This document shows, in pieces, positions 46,857 through 53,019 of a stretch of 53,366 nt of DNA. Each line of letters starts with the position of its first letter. Position 1 is the stretch's first letter. Source of the stretch: Akkermansia muciniphila (lineage in GTDB: Bacteria > Verrucomicrobiota > Verrucomicrobiia > Verrucomicrobiales > Akkermansiaceae); the NCBI GenBank assembly GCA_945888515.1, contig CAMDAD010000021.1, positions 1-53,366 on the forward strand. The letters are read 5' to 3'. Position numbers and translations under genes: made by a program. The notes beneath the pieces are model-generated. The model was not told where the DNA came from. It saw nothing but the letters and a program-made list of their open reading frames with translations, and searched no databases.

Positions 46857-47648
46857 CTAGGACTTAGATTTAGGATTGATTTTGATGTCGGCGAGAGCGC
46901 TCAAAGGAATTGCCAAAGCCGGGATTAGTAACGAGGAGAGCAGCAGAATAAGGCTCGCGGTTTTGAGACTTTGAGTACCGGGCTTGAGTGTCGCGTAGGC
47001 CGTTTCGAGCGCGTGGTTAGCTTGAAGGGTCGCAGCAGTGCTGGACCACTCATTGGTTGCGGCAACAACGGTCGGGTAGCGGCTGGCATCGAAGCGGACG
47101 GTGTCGACGGTCTCGGTAGCGATGTCTGTGGGATTGCGTGTTGACATGGGAATACCCAGGCTAAAGGGTAGCTTGTTTCGGAGCGCCGCGCGAGTTTCCT
47201 CTGCGGCGGTTGAAGCAAGAGCATAGGCATCTTCTGGAGAACCCAGGCAGATTTCATTGCCGCCTTCGATGGGTGGAGGGAGTCCTTTCTGACCTCCCTT
47301 TGCTACGATCTGGTCCCAAGTGGAAAGGAGCACAGAGCGGCTGAAGCGGCTGGAGTCGGCGATGGAGCGAGCCAAGGTGAGGCGTTGTTCTTGAAACCAG
47401 TCATCCATACGGGAGACTCCCTGGAGGTTGAATACGCCATAGGCGGCACCGAGGGAGCAGAGGAGAACAATCATCAATGATCCGACGTGGCCTCCGAGCG
47501 TCCATTCACGGTTCCACATTTTCCCCCACACCAAGCCGAATCCGAAGACCACGAGAACAGCGATAAGCAGCATGTAGATCCAAGTAGCCGTGGCAGGGGC
47601 AGCCAGGTTGAACTTGAGAGTGTATTCAAAAAGGTCGAGAAGGCTCAT
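46857..47648 (-). CDS. Three-TM membrane protein, first gene of tubulin/stator operon
   Basis: I do not recognise this 263-aa protein. Predicted TM segments lie at about 22-41 (WIYMLLIAVLVVFGFGLVWG), 53-74 (GSLMIVLLCSLGAAYGVF) and 230-252 (LILLLSSLLIPALAIPLSAL). Between the second and third there is a soluble region of about 155 residues with few Cys and moderate charge, which by the positive-inside pattern may face the periplasm. Its ATG at 47646-47648 opens the operon; the stop is 6 nt before the tubulin-like start. Upstream (47649-47795) the AT-rich 147-nt gap should hold the operon promoter, and a TATAAA (minus strand, 47657-47662) sits close to the start, without a matching -35. A membrane anchor or sensor for the tubulin-like protein is a guess from position. 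Confidence 0.7.
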   Translation of the reverse strand: MSLLDLFEYTLKFNLAAPATATWIYMLLIAVLVVFGFGLVWGKMWNREWTLGGHVGSLMIVLLCSLGAAYGVFNLQGVSRMDDWFQEQRLTLARSIADSSRFSRSVLLSTWDQIVAKGGQKGLPPPIEGGNEICLGSPEDAYALASTAAEETRAALRNKLPFSLGIPMSTRNPTDIATETVDTVRFDASRYPTVVAATNEWSSTAATLQANHALETAYATLKPGTQSLKTASLILLLSSLLIPALAIPLSALADIKINPKSKS

Positions 47649-47795
47649 GAGCGAAATTTATAGGGTTGAACGGATTTAACGGATGAAAACTTAAGTGAAT
47701 TTTCGGTAACAAGATAATCATTCAAATTTGTATCGGTTTGGCAAAGTTCTCCGATTACAAAAATCAAGATGCTATTAATTACTTGATTGGTATGT

Positions 47796-48146
47796 CTATT
47801 TTTCATGATTTTTTGAAGTGAATTGGAGAGCCTTAATTCCTGACCATGTCGCGATGGCGGCCATTGCCAGATTCAGCAGTTCCCACCGATCCCGGTCCAG
47901 CATTACCCGAATGATAGGGTTGTAGATTACCGCCAGAATACAGGCTGTAATCGTGAGTGCGCTAGCCGCTTCGCGCGCGTATGACTTCCATGCTATCCAC
48001 AAAAATAGGGGGCATGCTAGCCATCGAAGAAAAACATAATATCCGTAAGCATTGCCTTTGCGTAGAGCAATCAGTGCTAGGACGACAACCAAAGCTTCGG
48101 CCAACCATATGCGTGAAGCATTTTTCCAAAAACTTTGACTCATCAT
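47796..48146 (-). CDS. Small four-TM protein, DUF6804-like
   Basis: This is a 116-aa protein with about four hydrophobic segments (approximately 14-28, 36-52, 60-78 and 91-107). The motif YNPIIRVMLDRDRWELLNLA is characteristic of the small membrane family that I recall as DUF6804; the assignment is from memory. It starts with two ATG codons in a row, at 48144-48146 and 48141-48143. It is on the same strand as the tubulin/stator operon, but 147 nt separate its stop from the operon's first start, so it probably has its own transcript. Such small membrane genes are often scattered as orphans near mobile or defence genes. Function unknown. Confidence 0.65.
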   Translation of the reverse strand: MMSQSFWKNASRIWLAEALVVVLALIALRKGNAYGYYVFLRWLACPLFLWIAWKSYAREAASALTITACILAVIYNPIIRVMLDRDRWELLNLAMAAIATWSGIKALQFTSKNHEK

Positions 48147-48283
48147 TCTATAATCGTTAGGATGAAATAGGATTTAATCGCTACCAGCGTTGCCGGGCCG
48201 ATGCATTCGACATCTCCGCACTCAGGATCGGCGATGAAATCAAGCGATTTTTTCATTATTTTCTAGGTAGTGTGTAGCAATTT

Positions 48284-48616
48284 CTAACGGCTAATATAAC
48301 GGGGTAAGTTATTTTGTAATTTTTGTTCGTAGATTTCGTTTGGAGTGTAAAATCTATATCGCTTGAAATCTGGATGCTCAGGAGTCAAATTGTCGATATA
48401 AGCAATTGTTCCACGATAACGATACGGAATGATGAGTATAGCTCTTTGATTGGCAGTGAAAACCCTTGTGCCCTGTTGGTCTTTTTCAATTTTTTCAAAT
48501 TCGATGCTTTCGATCTTTTCAGTTGGCGCTTCTGGACTGTAAGAATGCAGACAAATGCCTATGGGTGCTGCATGACCGATCATGCTCAGCAATAGAGAAA
48601 AAAGGGAAATTTTCAT
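48284..48616 (-). CDS. Small secreted protein of unknown function
   Basis: The frame is open to 48637, but the ATG at 48614-48616 gives MKISLFSLLLSMIGHAAPIG, a clean Sec signal peptide cleaved near HAA-P, so this start is preferred (110 aa). The mature part is about 90 residues with two Cys-poor beta-like stretches (GTRVFTANQRAILIIPYRYR) and a Tyr/Arg-rich end. No family is recognised. It is on the same strand as the upstream small membrane gene, separated by 137 nt that I cannot assign. The region is clearly AT-richer than the flanking core genes, consistent with acquired DNA. It might be a periplasmic or lipoprotein-like accessory; no Cys lipobox is present. Confidence 0.55.
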   Translation of the reverse strand: MKISLFSLLLSMIGHAAPIGICLHSYSPEAPTEKIESIEFEKIEKDQQGTRVFTANQRAILIIPYRYRGTIAYIDNLTPEHPDFKRYRFYTPNEIYEQKLQNNLPRYISR

Positions 48617-48755
48617 GGTCAAGACAGCGTGGTTCAAATTGTCACTAAAACAGTTACGAAACGCAACTAAAAAAGTAGCAAAAATTACGAACCATCCGAA
48701 AAATCTATTTTTTGCCTAATTTTTCGCGCACGCCTCCCACTTAGCAGGCTAGGGT

Positions 48756-49060
48756 GATGAACGATTTTCACCTTTGGGAAGTTCTGCCAGTGCTTATGGA
48801 GCGATAGGACGGGAAGGGGAGAAAGCGGTGGCTCTGTTGGGGGAGCGGGTGGTCAAGGATGCTTATGGTAAGGTCCTCGCGGATGGCGATATTGTGGCGT
48901 TGATCAAGGATCTCAAACTCAAAGGGCTCTTCGGAAGTGCTGAAAGTCGGCACGATATCGAAAACCATTCGCCTCGTCGACGGTGAACATGAAATTTCCC
49001 AAGATGGATGGCATCGCGATTGGCCTGAAGGCCTGCTTTGTCAAAAAGGTGATGTCCTGA
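48756..49060 (+). pseudogene. Frameshifted PhnA-family remnant
   Basis: Three frames read consecutive parts of the PhnA C-terminal domain. The first gives ERVVKDAYGKVLADGDIVAL then IKDLKLKG (to about 48926). After one +1 shift the next gives SSEVLKVGTISKTIRLVDGE then HEI (48928-48996). After a second +1 shift the last gives KMDGIAIGLKACFVKKVMS and a stop at 49058-49060. This order, KDxxGxxLxDGD, KDLKxKG, KxGT, IRLVDGxHEI, KxDGIxxxLK, FVKK, is the PhnA fingerprint. The N-terminal zinc part is missing or degraded, and no good start codon exists. PhnA proteins occur widely without a proven role in phosphonate use. The gene is therefore dead and marks decayed DNA between the operon's upstream orphans and the ATPase element. 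Confidence 0.75.
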
Positions 49061-49114
49061 GCGGCTTGCTATTTCCCGAGTTTGAGCGTTCTGATTACTC
49101 GGTCTAGGGATTTC

Positions 49115-49153
49115 TCATGCCATTTTGCGCCGCAAAATGGAATCAGCGATGCC
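49115..49153. repeat. 39-bp direct repeat, left copy, containing palindrome
   Basis: The segment is identical base for base to 50461-50499. Its core at 49120-49140 is a perfect palindrome with arms CCATTTTGCG and CGCAAAATGG around one C. The first bases that differ from the right copy come immediately after 49153 (ATTTTTT versus GTTTTGC). Downstream, GCCATTTT at 49151-49158 pairs with AAAATGGC at 49196-49203, giving a further hairpin possibility. Confidence 0.85.
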
Positions 49154-49208
49154 ATTTTTTCGCTTCTTTTGAGCTAGTCGCCGAATTTTCTTGCAAAATG
49201 GCATTTAA

Positions 49209-49237
49209 GTTTCCATTTTGTGGCGCAAAATGGAAAC
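49209..49237. repeat. 12-bp-arm inverted repeat covering the ATPase start codon
   Basis: GTTTCCATTTTG (49209-49220) and CAAAATGGAAAC (49226-49237) are perfect inverted repeats with a 5-nt loop TGGCG. The inner part CCATTTTG/CAAAATGG is the same as in the 39-bp repeats. The presumed ATG start of the ATPase (49230-49232) lies inside the right arm, so a folded mRNA would hide the start codon. Confidence 0.75.
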
Positions 49238-50390
49238 TAGTGCACGATTTTTTTCCGCTCCTCAAGATCACTTCTTCCTCCTTGGTCCACGGGGCACGGG
49301 AAAGACCTATTGGACGCGGCAGCAGTATCCGGCTGCCTTGCGGCTGGATTTGCTCGATCCAGAAACGCTGCGCACCTTCGCTGCGCGCCCAGAGCGCTTA
49401 CGAGAGAGACTGGATGCCGTGCCGCATGCAAGACACGTCGTTATCGATGAAGTACAGAAACTCCCTGAGCTCCTGGAGGTGGCTCATCTGCTGATCGAAG
49501 AAAAGCGAGGCATGCAATTCATTTTTACTGGATCGAGCGCACGCAAGCTGCGGCGCGGCGGAGTAAACTTATTAGGCGGGCGGGCGGCGCAGCGCACCTT
49601 GCATCCGTTTATGGCGGCAGAGCTAGGGCCGCGGTTCCATCTGGAAAGCGCCCTTCAATTGGGTATGGTGCCTGTGGTACTCGGCGCGGCGGATCCCTCG
49701 GAAATTTTACGAGGCTACAATGGCCTTTATCTTCGTGAGGAAGTCCAGGCGGAGGGCATGGTGCGCAATGTCAGTTCATTTTCTCGCTTTTTAGAGGCGA
49801 TGAGTTTTTCGCACGCTGGCGTATTGAATCTCGCCAATGTCGCACGCGAGTGCCAAGTCAACCGCAAATCTGTAGAAGGATATTTGGAGATCTTGGAAGA
49901 CTTGCTCTTGTCTTTTCGTGTTCCTGTCTTCACCCGCCGCGCGAAGCGCTCGCTTGTAGCGCATCCGAAATTTTATTTTTTTGATACTGGTATCTTTCGT
50001 GCCAATCGGCCTAGCGGACCCCTCGACTCACCGGCAGAGATTGACGGTGCCGCGCTCGAAGGTCTAGTAGCACAGCATTTACGAGCTTGGTGTGATTACA
50101 GCGCTGGAGACCATCGACTTTATTACTGGCAAACACGCGCTAAGGTGGAGGTGGACTTCGTCGTTTATGGTAACGGCGGGCTCTACGCCCTGGAAGTCAA
50201 AAACAGCAACCGCGTCAGGCCGGAGGACCTGCGTGGATTAAAAAACTTCGCACAAGATTATCCTGAAAGTCGTCGGTTTCTCATCCACCGCGGCACCGAG
50301 CGCACATTGCAAGACGGCATCTTGTGTCTGCCCTGCGATGAGTTTCTGCGAGCCCTCGTTCCCGACCATTTCCCCGATGGTGGAGTATGA
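49230..50390 (+). CDS. AAA_14/DUF4143 ATPase
   Basis: This is a P-loop ATPase of the widespread AAA_14 plus DUF4143 family. Walker A is GPRGTGKT (residues 19-26) and Walker B includes HVVIDEVQKLPELLEV; FIFTGSSARKLRRGG and NLLGGRA are family hallmarks. The DUF4143 half contains GLYLREEVQAEG, ANVARECQVNRKSVEGYLEI, FYFFDTGIFRAN and a possible PD-(D/E)XK-type nuclease core (VEVDFVVYGNGGLYALEVKN). The ATG at 49230 is chosen over a TTG at 49218, because translation from the ATG gives METSARFFSAPQDHFFLLG, near the normal N-terminus; 386 aa matches the family. These genes are often multicopy and scattered in genomes, and their function is unresolved. This one is bracketed by palindromic repeats and flanked by two broken genes. 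Confidence 0.9.
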   Translation: METSARFFSAPQDHFFLLGPRGTGKTYWTRQQYPAALRLDLLDPETLRTFAARPERLRERLDAVPHARHVVIDEVQKLPELLEVAHLLIEEKRGMQFIFTGSSARKLRRGGVNLLGGRAAQRTLHPFMAAELGPRFHLESALQLGMVPVVLGAADPSEILRGYNGLYLREEVQAEGMVRNVSSFSRFLEAMSFSHAGVLNLANVARECQVNRKSVEGYLEILEDLLLSFRVPVFTRRAKRSLVAHPKFYFFDTGIFRANRPSGPLDSPAEIDGAALEGLVAQHLRAWCDYSAGDHRLYYWQTRAKVEVDFVVYGNGGLYALEVKNSNRVRPEDLRGLKNFAQDYPESRRFLIHRGTERTLQDGILCLPCDEFLRALVPDHFPDGGV

Positions 50391-50447
50391 GTCGAAAATC
50401 GGATGCATATTCAAGTGCGCGCTAGGGCCGCGCCCTCAGCACGGTGT

Positions 50448-50504
50448 AAAACGGCATCAATCATGCCATTTTGCGCCGCAAAATGGAATCAGCGATGCCG
50501 TTTT
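50448..50504. repeat. Nested inverted repeat around the right 39-bp copy
   Basis: The right direct-repeat copy (50461-50499, identical to 49115-49153) contains the palindrome at 50466-50486. Around it an outer inverted repeat pairs AAAACGGCATC (50448-50458) with GATGCCGTTTT (50494-50504), so the whole 57 bp can fold into a two-level hairpin. It lies 58 nt after the ATPase stop codon and might terminate its transcript or form the element's end. Confidence 0.7.
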
Positions 50505-50590
50505 GCGGTGATTTTCGTGTTCCGTGACTTTCTCCTGGACTCAGACAGCCAGTTTGCTGAGCAGCATATTCCTGTATTGTCGTGTTGTTG

Positions 50591-50773
50591 ATGAAAACGA
50601 GGCTCGATTTGCCTGATGATCTGCTCGCTCTCGCAGCCGCCAAGCACCTCACCGACTGCTACTTGCTGGCACGCGCCGTGACGAGGGGCGGGAAATTCGC
50701 CACCTTCGATCAACGCATCGATCCCGCATGGGTGCGCGGCGGCCATCAAGCGCTGTTGCTGATACAGCCGTAG
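50591..50773 (+). pseudogene. Fused remnant of a VapBC toxin-antitoxin pair (antitoxin start joined to PIN-toxin end)
   Basis: The 60-codon frame starts MKTRLDLPDDLLALAA, which is how many VapB-type or ribbon-helix-helix antitoxins begin. It continues directly with KHLTDCYLLARAVTRGGKF and ATFDQRI, the conserved end of VapC-type PIN-domain toxins (the T-D-x-Y-L-A and FD segment), and ends HQALLLIQP. Everything between, including most of the antitoxin and the first acidic residues of the PIN active site, is missing. An internal deletion of a vapBC operon that joined the two genes explains this best. The product would lack toxin activity. A chance ORF is possible but would not explain both family-like ends. 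Confidence 0.6.
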
Positions 50774-50973
50774 TCGGGTTGATCGGACAAAGAAATCCGC
50801 CAAAAATCGCCGATTTTGCTTGCCAACGCGCTCGTAACCCCTAGGTTCGCCCTCCGTTTTCCTTTCGAAAACCCGTTGCGCGGTCGGAGCCTTGGTGCGC
50901 AGCGGTTATAAATTCCAGGGCAATGCAGTCAGGAAAACGAACCAACAACCAAACCATTAACCACAACCAAACT
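50774..50973 (+). promoter_or_regulatory. rpsA upstream region with A/C-rich leader lacking Shine-Dalgarno
   Basis: A TATAAA hexamer at 50907-50912 is a plausible -10 for rpsA, but no good -35 lies at the right distance, so the promoter call is weak. From about 50936 to the ATG at 50974 the sequence is almost only A and C with a few T (repeats of CAACC, AACCA), with no purine-rich Shine-Dalgarno. That is an unstructured leader of the sort expected for S1-dependent or S1-regulated initiation. An in-frame ATG at 50923 would add 17 Asn/Thr-rich residues and is not preferred. Confidence 0.45.
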
Positions 50974-52683
50974 ATGAGCTCTGCTCTCGAAGAACCCGTC
51001 AATCAGGAGTTGATTGACTTGATCGATTCCAAATTCCGCGAATTCCGCGAAGGATCGATCCTCAAAGGAACCATCCTGGAAATCCGCCCCCAGGTCGTAA
51101 TCGTCGATATCGGTTACAAATCAGAAGGCGCTATCGCCTCGAACGAATTTGAAGACGACGACATCGAAGTCGGTGACGAAGTCGAAGTCCTTCTCGAAAA
51201 ACTTGAAAACGATGAAGGCATGGTCGTGCTCTCGAAAGAGAAAGCCGCCCACAAGCAAAACTGGGACAAGATCGTCAAGGTGTTCCAAGACGGCGGCCTC
51301 GTTCGCGGCAAGGTCAAGGCAGCCGTCAAAGGCGGTCTCACCGTCAACGTCGGCGTGGAAGCTTTCCTTCCCGGTTCTCAAGTGGACATCATCCCACCGA
51401 AAGATCTCAACGAATACATCGGCAAGGTGTATGAGTTCAAAATCGTCAAGGTCAACGACGAGCGCAAGAACGTCGTGCTCTCCCGCCGCGAGGTCATCGA
51501 GGCCGAGCGCAGCGAGCAACGCCAGCGTTTCCTCGGCACGGTTTCCGCCAACGACAAAGTCATCGGCACCGTCAAGAACATCACCGACTTCGGCGCATTC
51601 GTCGATCTCGAAGGCATGGACGGCCTGCTTCACATCACCGACATGTCTTGGGGTCGGATCAACCACCCCAGCGAAATGCTGCACATCGGCCAGTCGCTGG
51701 AAGTGCTCATTTTGGAAGTCGATCGCGACAAGGAGCGCGTTTCTCTCGGACTCAAGCAGATGTCGGAAAATCCCTGGGCCGATATCGAAGCCCGTTTCCC
51801 CATCGGCACCCGCGTCGGTGGCAAAATCACCAAGCTTCTGCCCTACGGTGCGTTCTGCGAAATCGAAAAAGGCGTGGAAGGCCTCATCCACGTGTCCGAA
51901 CTCAGCTGGGTCAAGCGCATCACTCGCCCGAGCGATGTCCTCTCCCTCGGTCAGGAAATCGAAGCCGTCGTTCTCGGCATTAGCATCGATGAACAGAAAA
52001 TCTCCCTCGGCGTGCGTCAGCTCGATGCGAACCCATGGGACGAAATCGAAAGCCGTTTCCCGATCGGCGCGACCGTCAAGGGTCCCGTGCGCAACCTCAC
52101 CGCTTACGGTGCGTTTGTGGAGCTGGAAGAAGGCATCGATGGCATGATCCACGTGTCCGACATGTCCTGGACCCGCAAGATCAACCATCCGTCCGAAGTG
52201 CTCAAAAAAGGCGACGAGATCGAAGCCATCGTGCTCTCCATCGACAAAGCCAACCAGCGCGTTTCGCTGGGCGTCAAGCAGCTCGAAGACGATCCATGGA
52301 GCCTCATCGACAAGCGCTTCAAAGTGGGCGACATCGTCAAAGGCAAAGTGGCCAAGATCGCCAGCTTCGGTGCGTTCGTCAGCCTGGAAGGCGACATCGA
52401 CGGCCTCATCCACATCTCGCAACTCAGCGAAGACCACGTGGAGAAAGTCAAAGACGTCATCAAAGTGGGCGACGATGTGGAAGCACGCGTCATCAAGGTG
52501 GACAAAGTCGAGCGCCGCATCGGCCTCTCGATCAAGGCCCTCAGCTACAGCGAAGATCAGCTCAAGAAAGAAAGCGCCAGCTTCGAAAGCCTGCGTCCAT
52601 CCAGCGAGATGGTCGGCCTCGAGCACGCCTTCAACCTTGCCTCCTCCGCCGTCGAAGAGTGGAGCCCCAGCGAGGAGAACTAA
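50974..52683 (+). CDS. rpsA: 30S ribosomal protein S1
   Basis: The protein has six S1 RNA-binding repeats, near residues 26-92, 108-174, 193-261, 278-348, 365-435 and 452-519, with typical cores such as VKNITDFGAFVDLEGMDGLL, KLLPYGAFCEIEKGVEGLIH and NLTAYGAFVELEEGIDGMIH. The first two repeats are divergent, as in other bacterial S1 proteins where they bind the ribosome (via uS2), and the rest bind mRNA. The length is 569 aa from the ATG at 50974, close to the 557 of E. coli. Codon use is strongly biased to C-ending codons, as expected for a highly expressed gene, unlike the island to its left. The C-terminus ends with an acidic tail (VEEWSPSEEN). A strong terminator follows. Confidence 0.96.
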   Translation: MSSALEEPVNQELIDLIDSKFREFREGSILKGTILEIRPQVVIVDIGYKSEGAIASNEFEDDDIEVGDEVEVLLEKLENDEGMVVLSKEKAAHKQNWDKIVKVFQDGGLVRGKVKAAVKGGLTVNVGVEAFLPGSQVDIIPPKDLNEYIGKVYEFKIVKVNDERKNVVLSRREVIEAERSEQRQRFLGTVSANDKVIGTVKNITDFGAFVDLEGMDGLLHITDMSWGRINHPSEMLHIGQSLEVLILEVDRDKERVSLGLKQMSENPWADIEARFPIGTRVGGKITKLLPYGAFCEIEKGVEGLIHVSELSWVKRITRPSDVLSLGQEIEAVVLGISIDEQKISLGVRQLDANPWDEIESRFPIGATVKGPVRNLTAYGAFVELEEGIDGMIHVSDMSWTRKINHPSEVLKKGDEIEAIVLSIDKANQRVSLGVKQLEDDPWSLIDKRFKVGDIVKGKVAKIASFGAFVSLEGDIDGLIHISQLSEDHVEKVKDVIKVGDDVEARVIKVDKVERRIGLSIKALSYSEDQLKKESASFESLRPSSEMVGLEHAFNLASSAVEEWSPSEEN

Positions 52684-52684
52684 T

Positions 52685-52700
52685 TACTACGAACATAGTA
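52685..52700. repeat. TACTA-N6-TAGTA palindrome, copy 4 (rpsA 3' end)
   Basis: TACTACGAACATAGTA begins 1 nt after the rpsA stop codon (52681-52683) and ends 5 nt before the terminator stem. The five-base arms are perfect. Its placement gives the rpsA mRNA 3' end two consecutive hairpins. Confidence 0.7.
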
Positions 52701-52705
52701 TTTCA

Positions 52706-52737
52706 AAAGACCGGAGAGAAATCTCCGGTCTTTTTTT
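52706..52737 (+). terminator. Intrinsic terminator of rpsA
   Basis: A perfect 12-bp stem AAAGACCGGAGA (52706-52717) and TCTCCGGTCTTT (52722-52733) with a GAAA tetraloop runs into seven T residues (52731-52737). This is the clearest rho-independent terminator in the window. It begins 22 nt after the rpsA stop codon. Confidence 0.95.
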
Positions 52738-53019
52738 ATGGTTCGGTGTGCAATCACGTGACTGAGAACGGCAGCCGGTTTCTCATCAGGCGGGTAGTGC
52801 TTGGGCTTCGTGCGGTGCCTTCGCGGTGCGTGCACGGCATCTTTTTTGCTGAGCATTTCGACCGCATCTGCCAGCTCGCATAAAACCGCATACTGCCACA
52901 AATTCCGTTACTGATCCACTAGCTGAGATCACAAAAAATCGCAAGTCTGCAAACTCCCTTTTTTGCTTGCAAAAACAGGTAAATCATGCTTTTTAGGGGA
53001 GGCTTTCTATCGACTTTTT
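52738..53019. other. Intergenic region between rpsA terminator and protease gene
   Basis: This 282-nt stretch should hold the promoter of the DegP/HtrA-type gene. The part at 52900-53000 is AT-rich. AGGGGAGG at 52995-53002 is purine-rich but lies 17 nt from the ATG at 53020, too far for a normal Shine-Dalgarno. A 73-codon minus-strand frame (52680-52901) crosses the rpsA terminator and resembles nothing I know; I do not call it a gene. No RNA gene is seen. Confidence 0.5.

Larger units (their letters stand above)
49115..50499 (+). mobile_element. Putative mobile gene unit: AAA_14/DUF4143 ATPase between 39-bp palindrome-bearing direct repeats
   Basis: An identical 39-bp segment occurs at 49115-49153 and 50461-50499, each holding a 10-bp-arm palindrome, and a related palindrome lies at 49209-49237. 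Only the ATPase gene is between them; no transposase, integrase or relaxase is seen. The unit sits between two pseudogenes. Either the repeats are ends of a passively mobilised element, or they are operator sites for the ATPase. The boundaries given are those of the outer repeats and are not proven ends. Confidence 0.4.

Noticed and set aside
38411-47648. Calling the operon a standard Zorya system
   Set aside because: ZorA-like and ZorB-like topologies are present, but no ZorC, ZorD (helicase) or ZorE (nuclease) gene is found, and a tubulin-like protein and a binding-protein/OmpA fusion are added.
51121-52626. 501-codon open frame on the minus strand
   Set aside because: It is the mirror of rpsA; its Asp/Phe/His-rich translation is what antisense S1 codons give, and rpsA is certain.
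52680-52901. 73-codon minus-strand frame after rpsA
   Set aside because: It crosses the rpsA terminator and the palindrome, has no ribosome binding site and matches no family I know.
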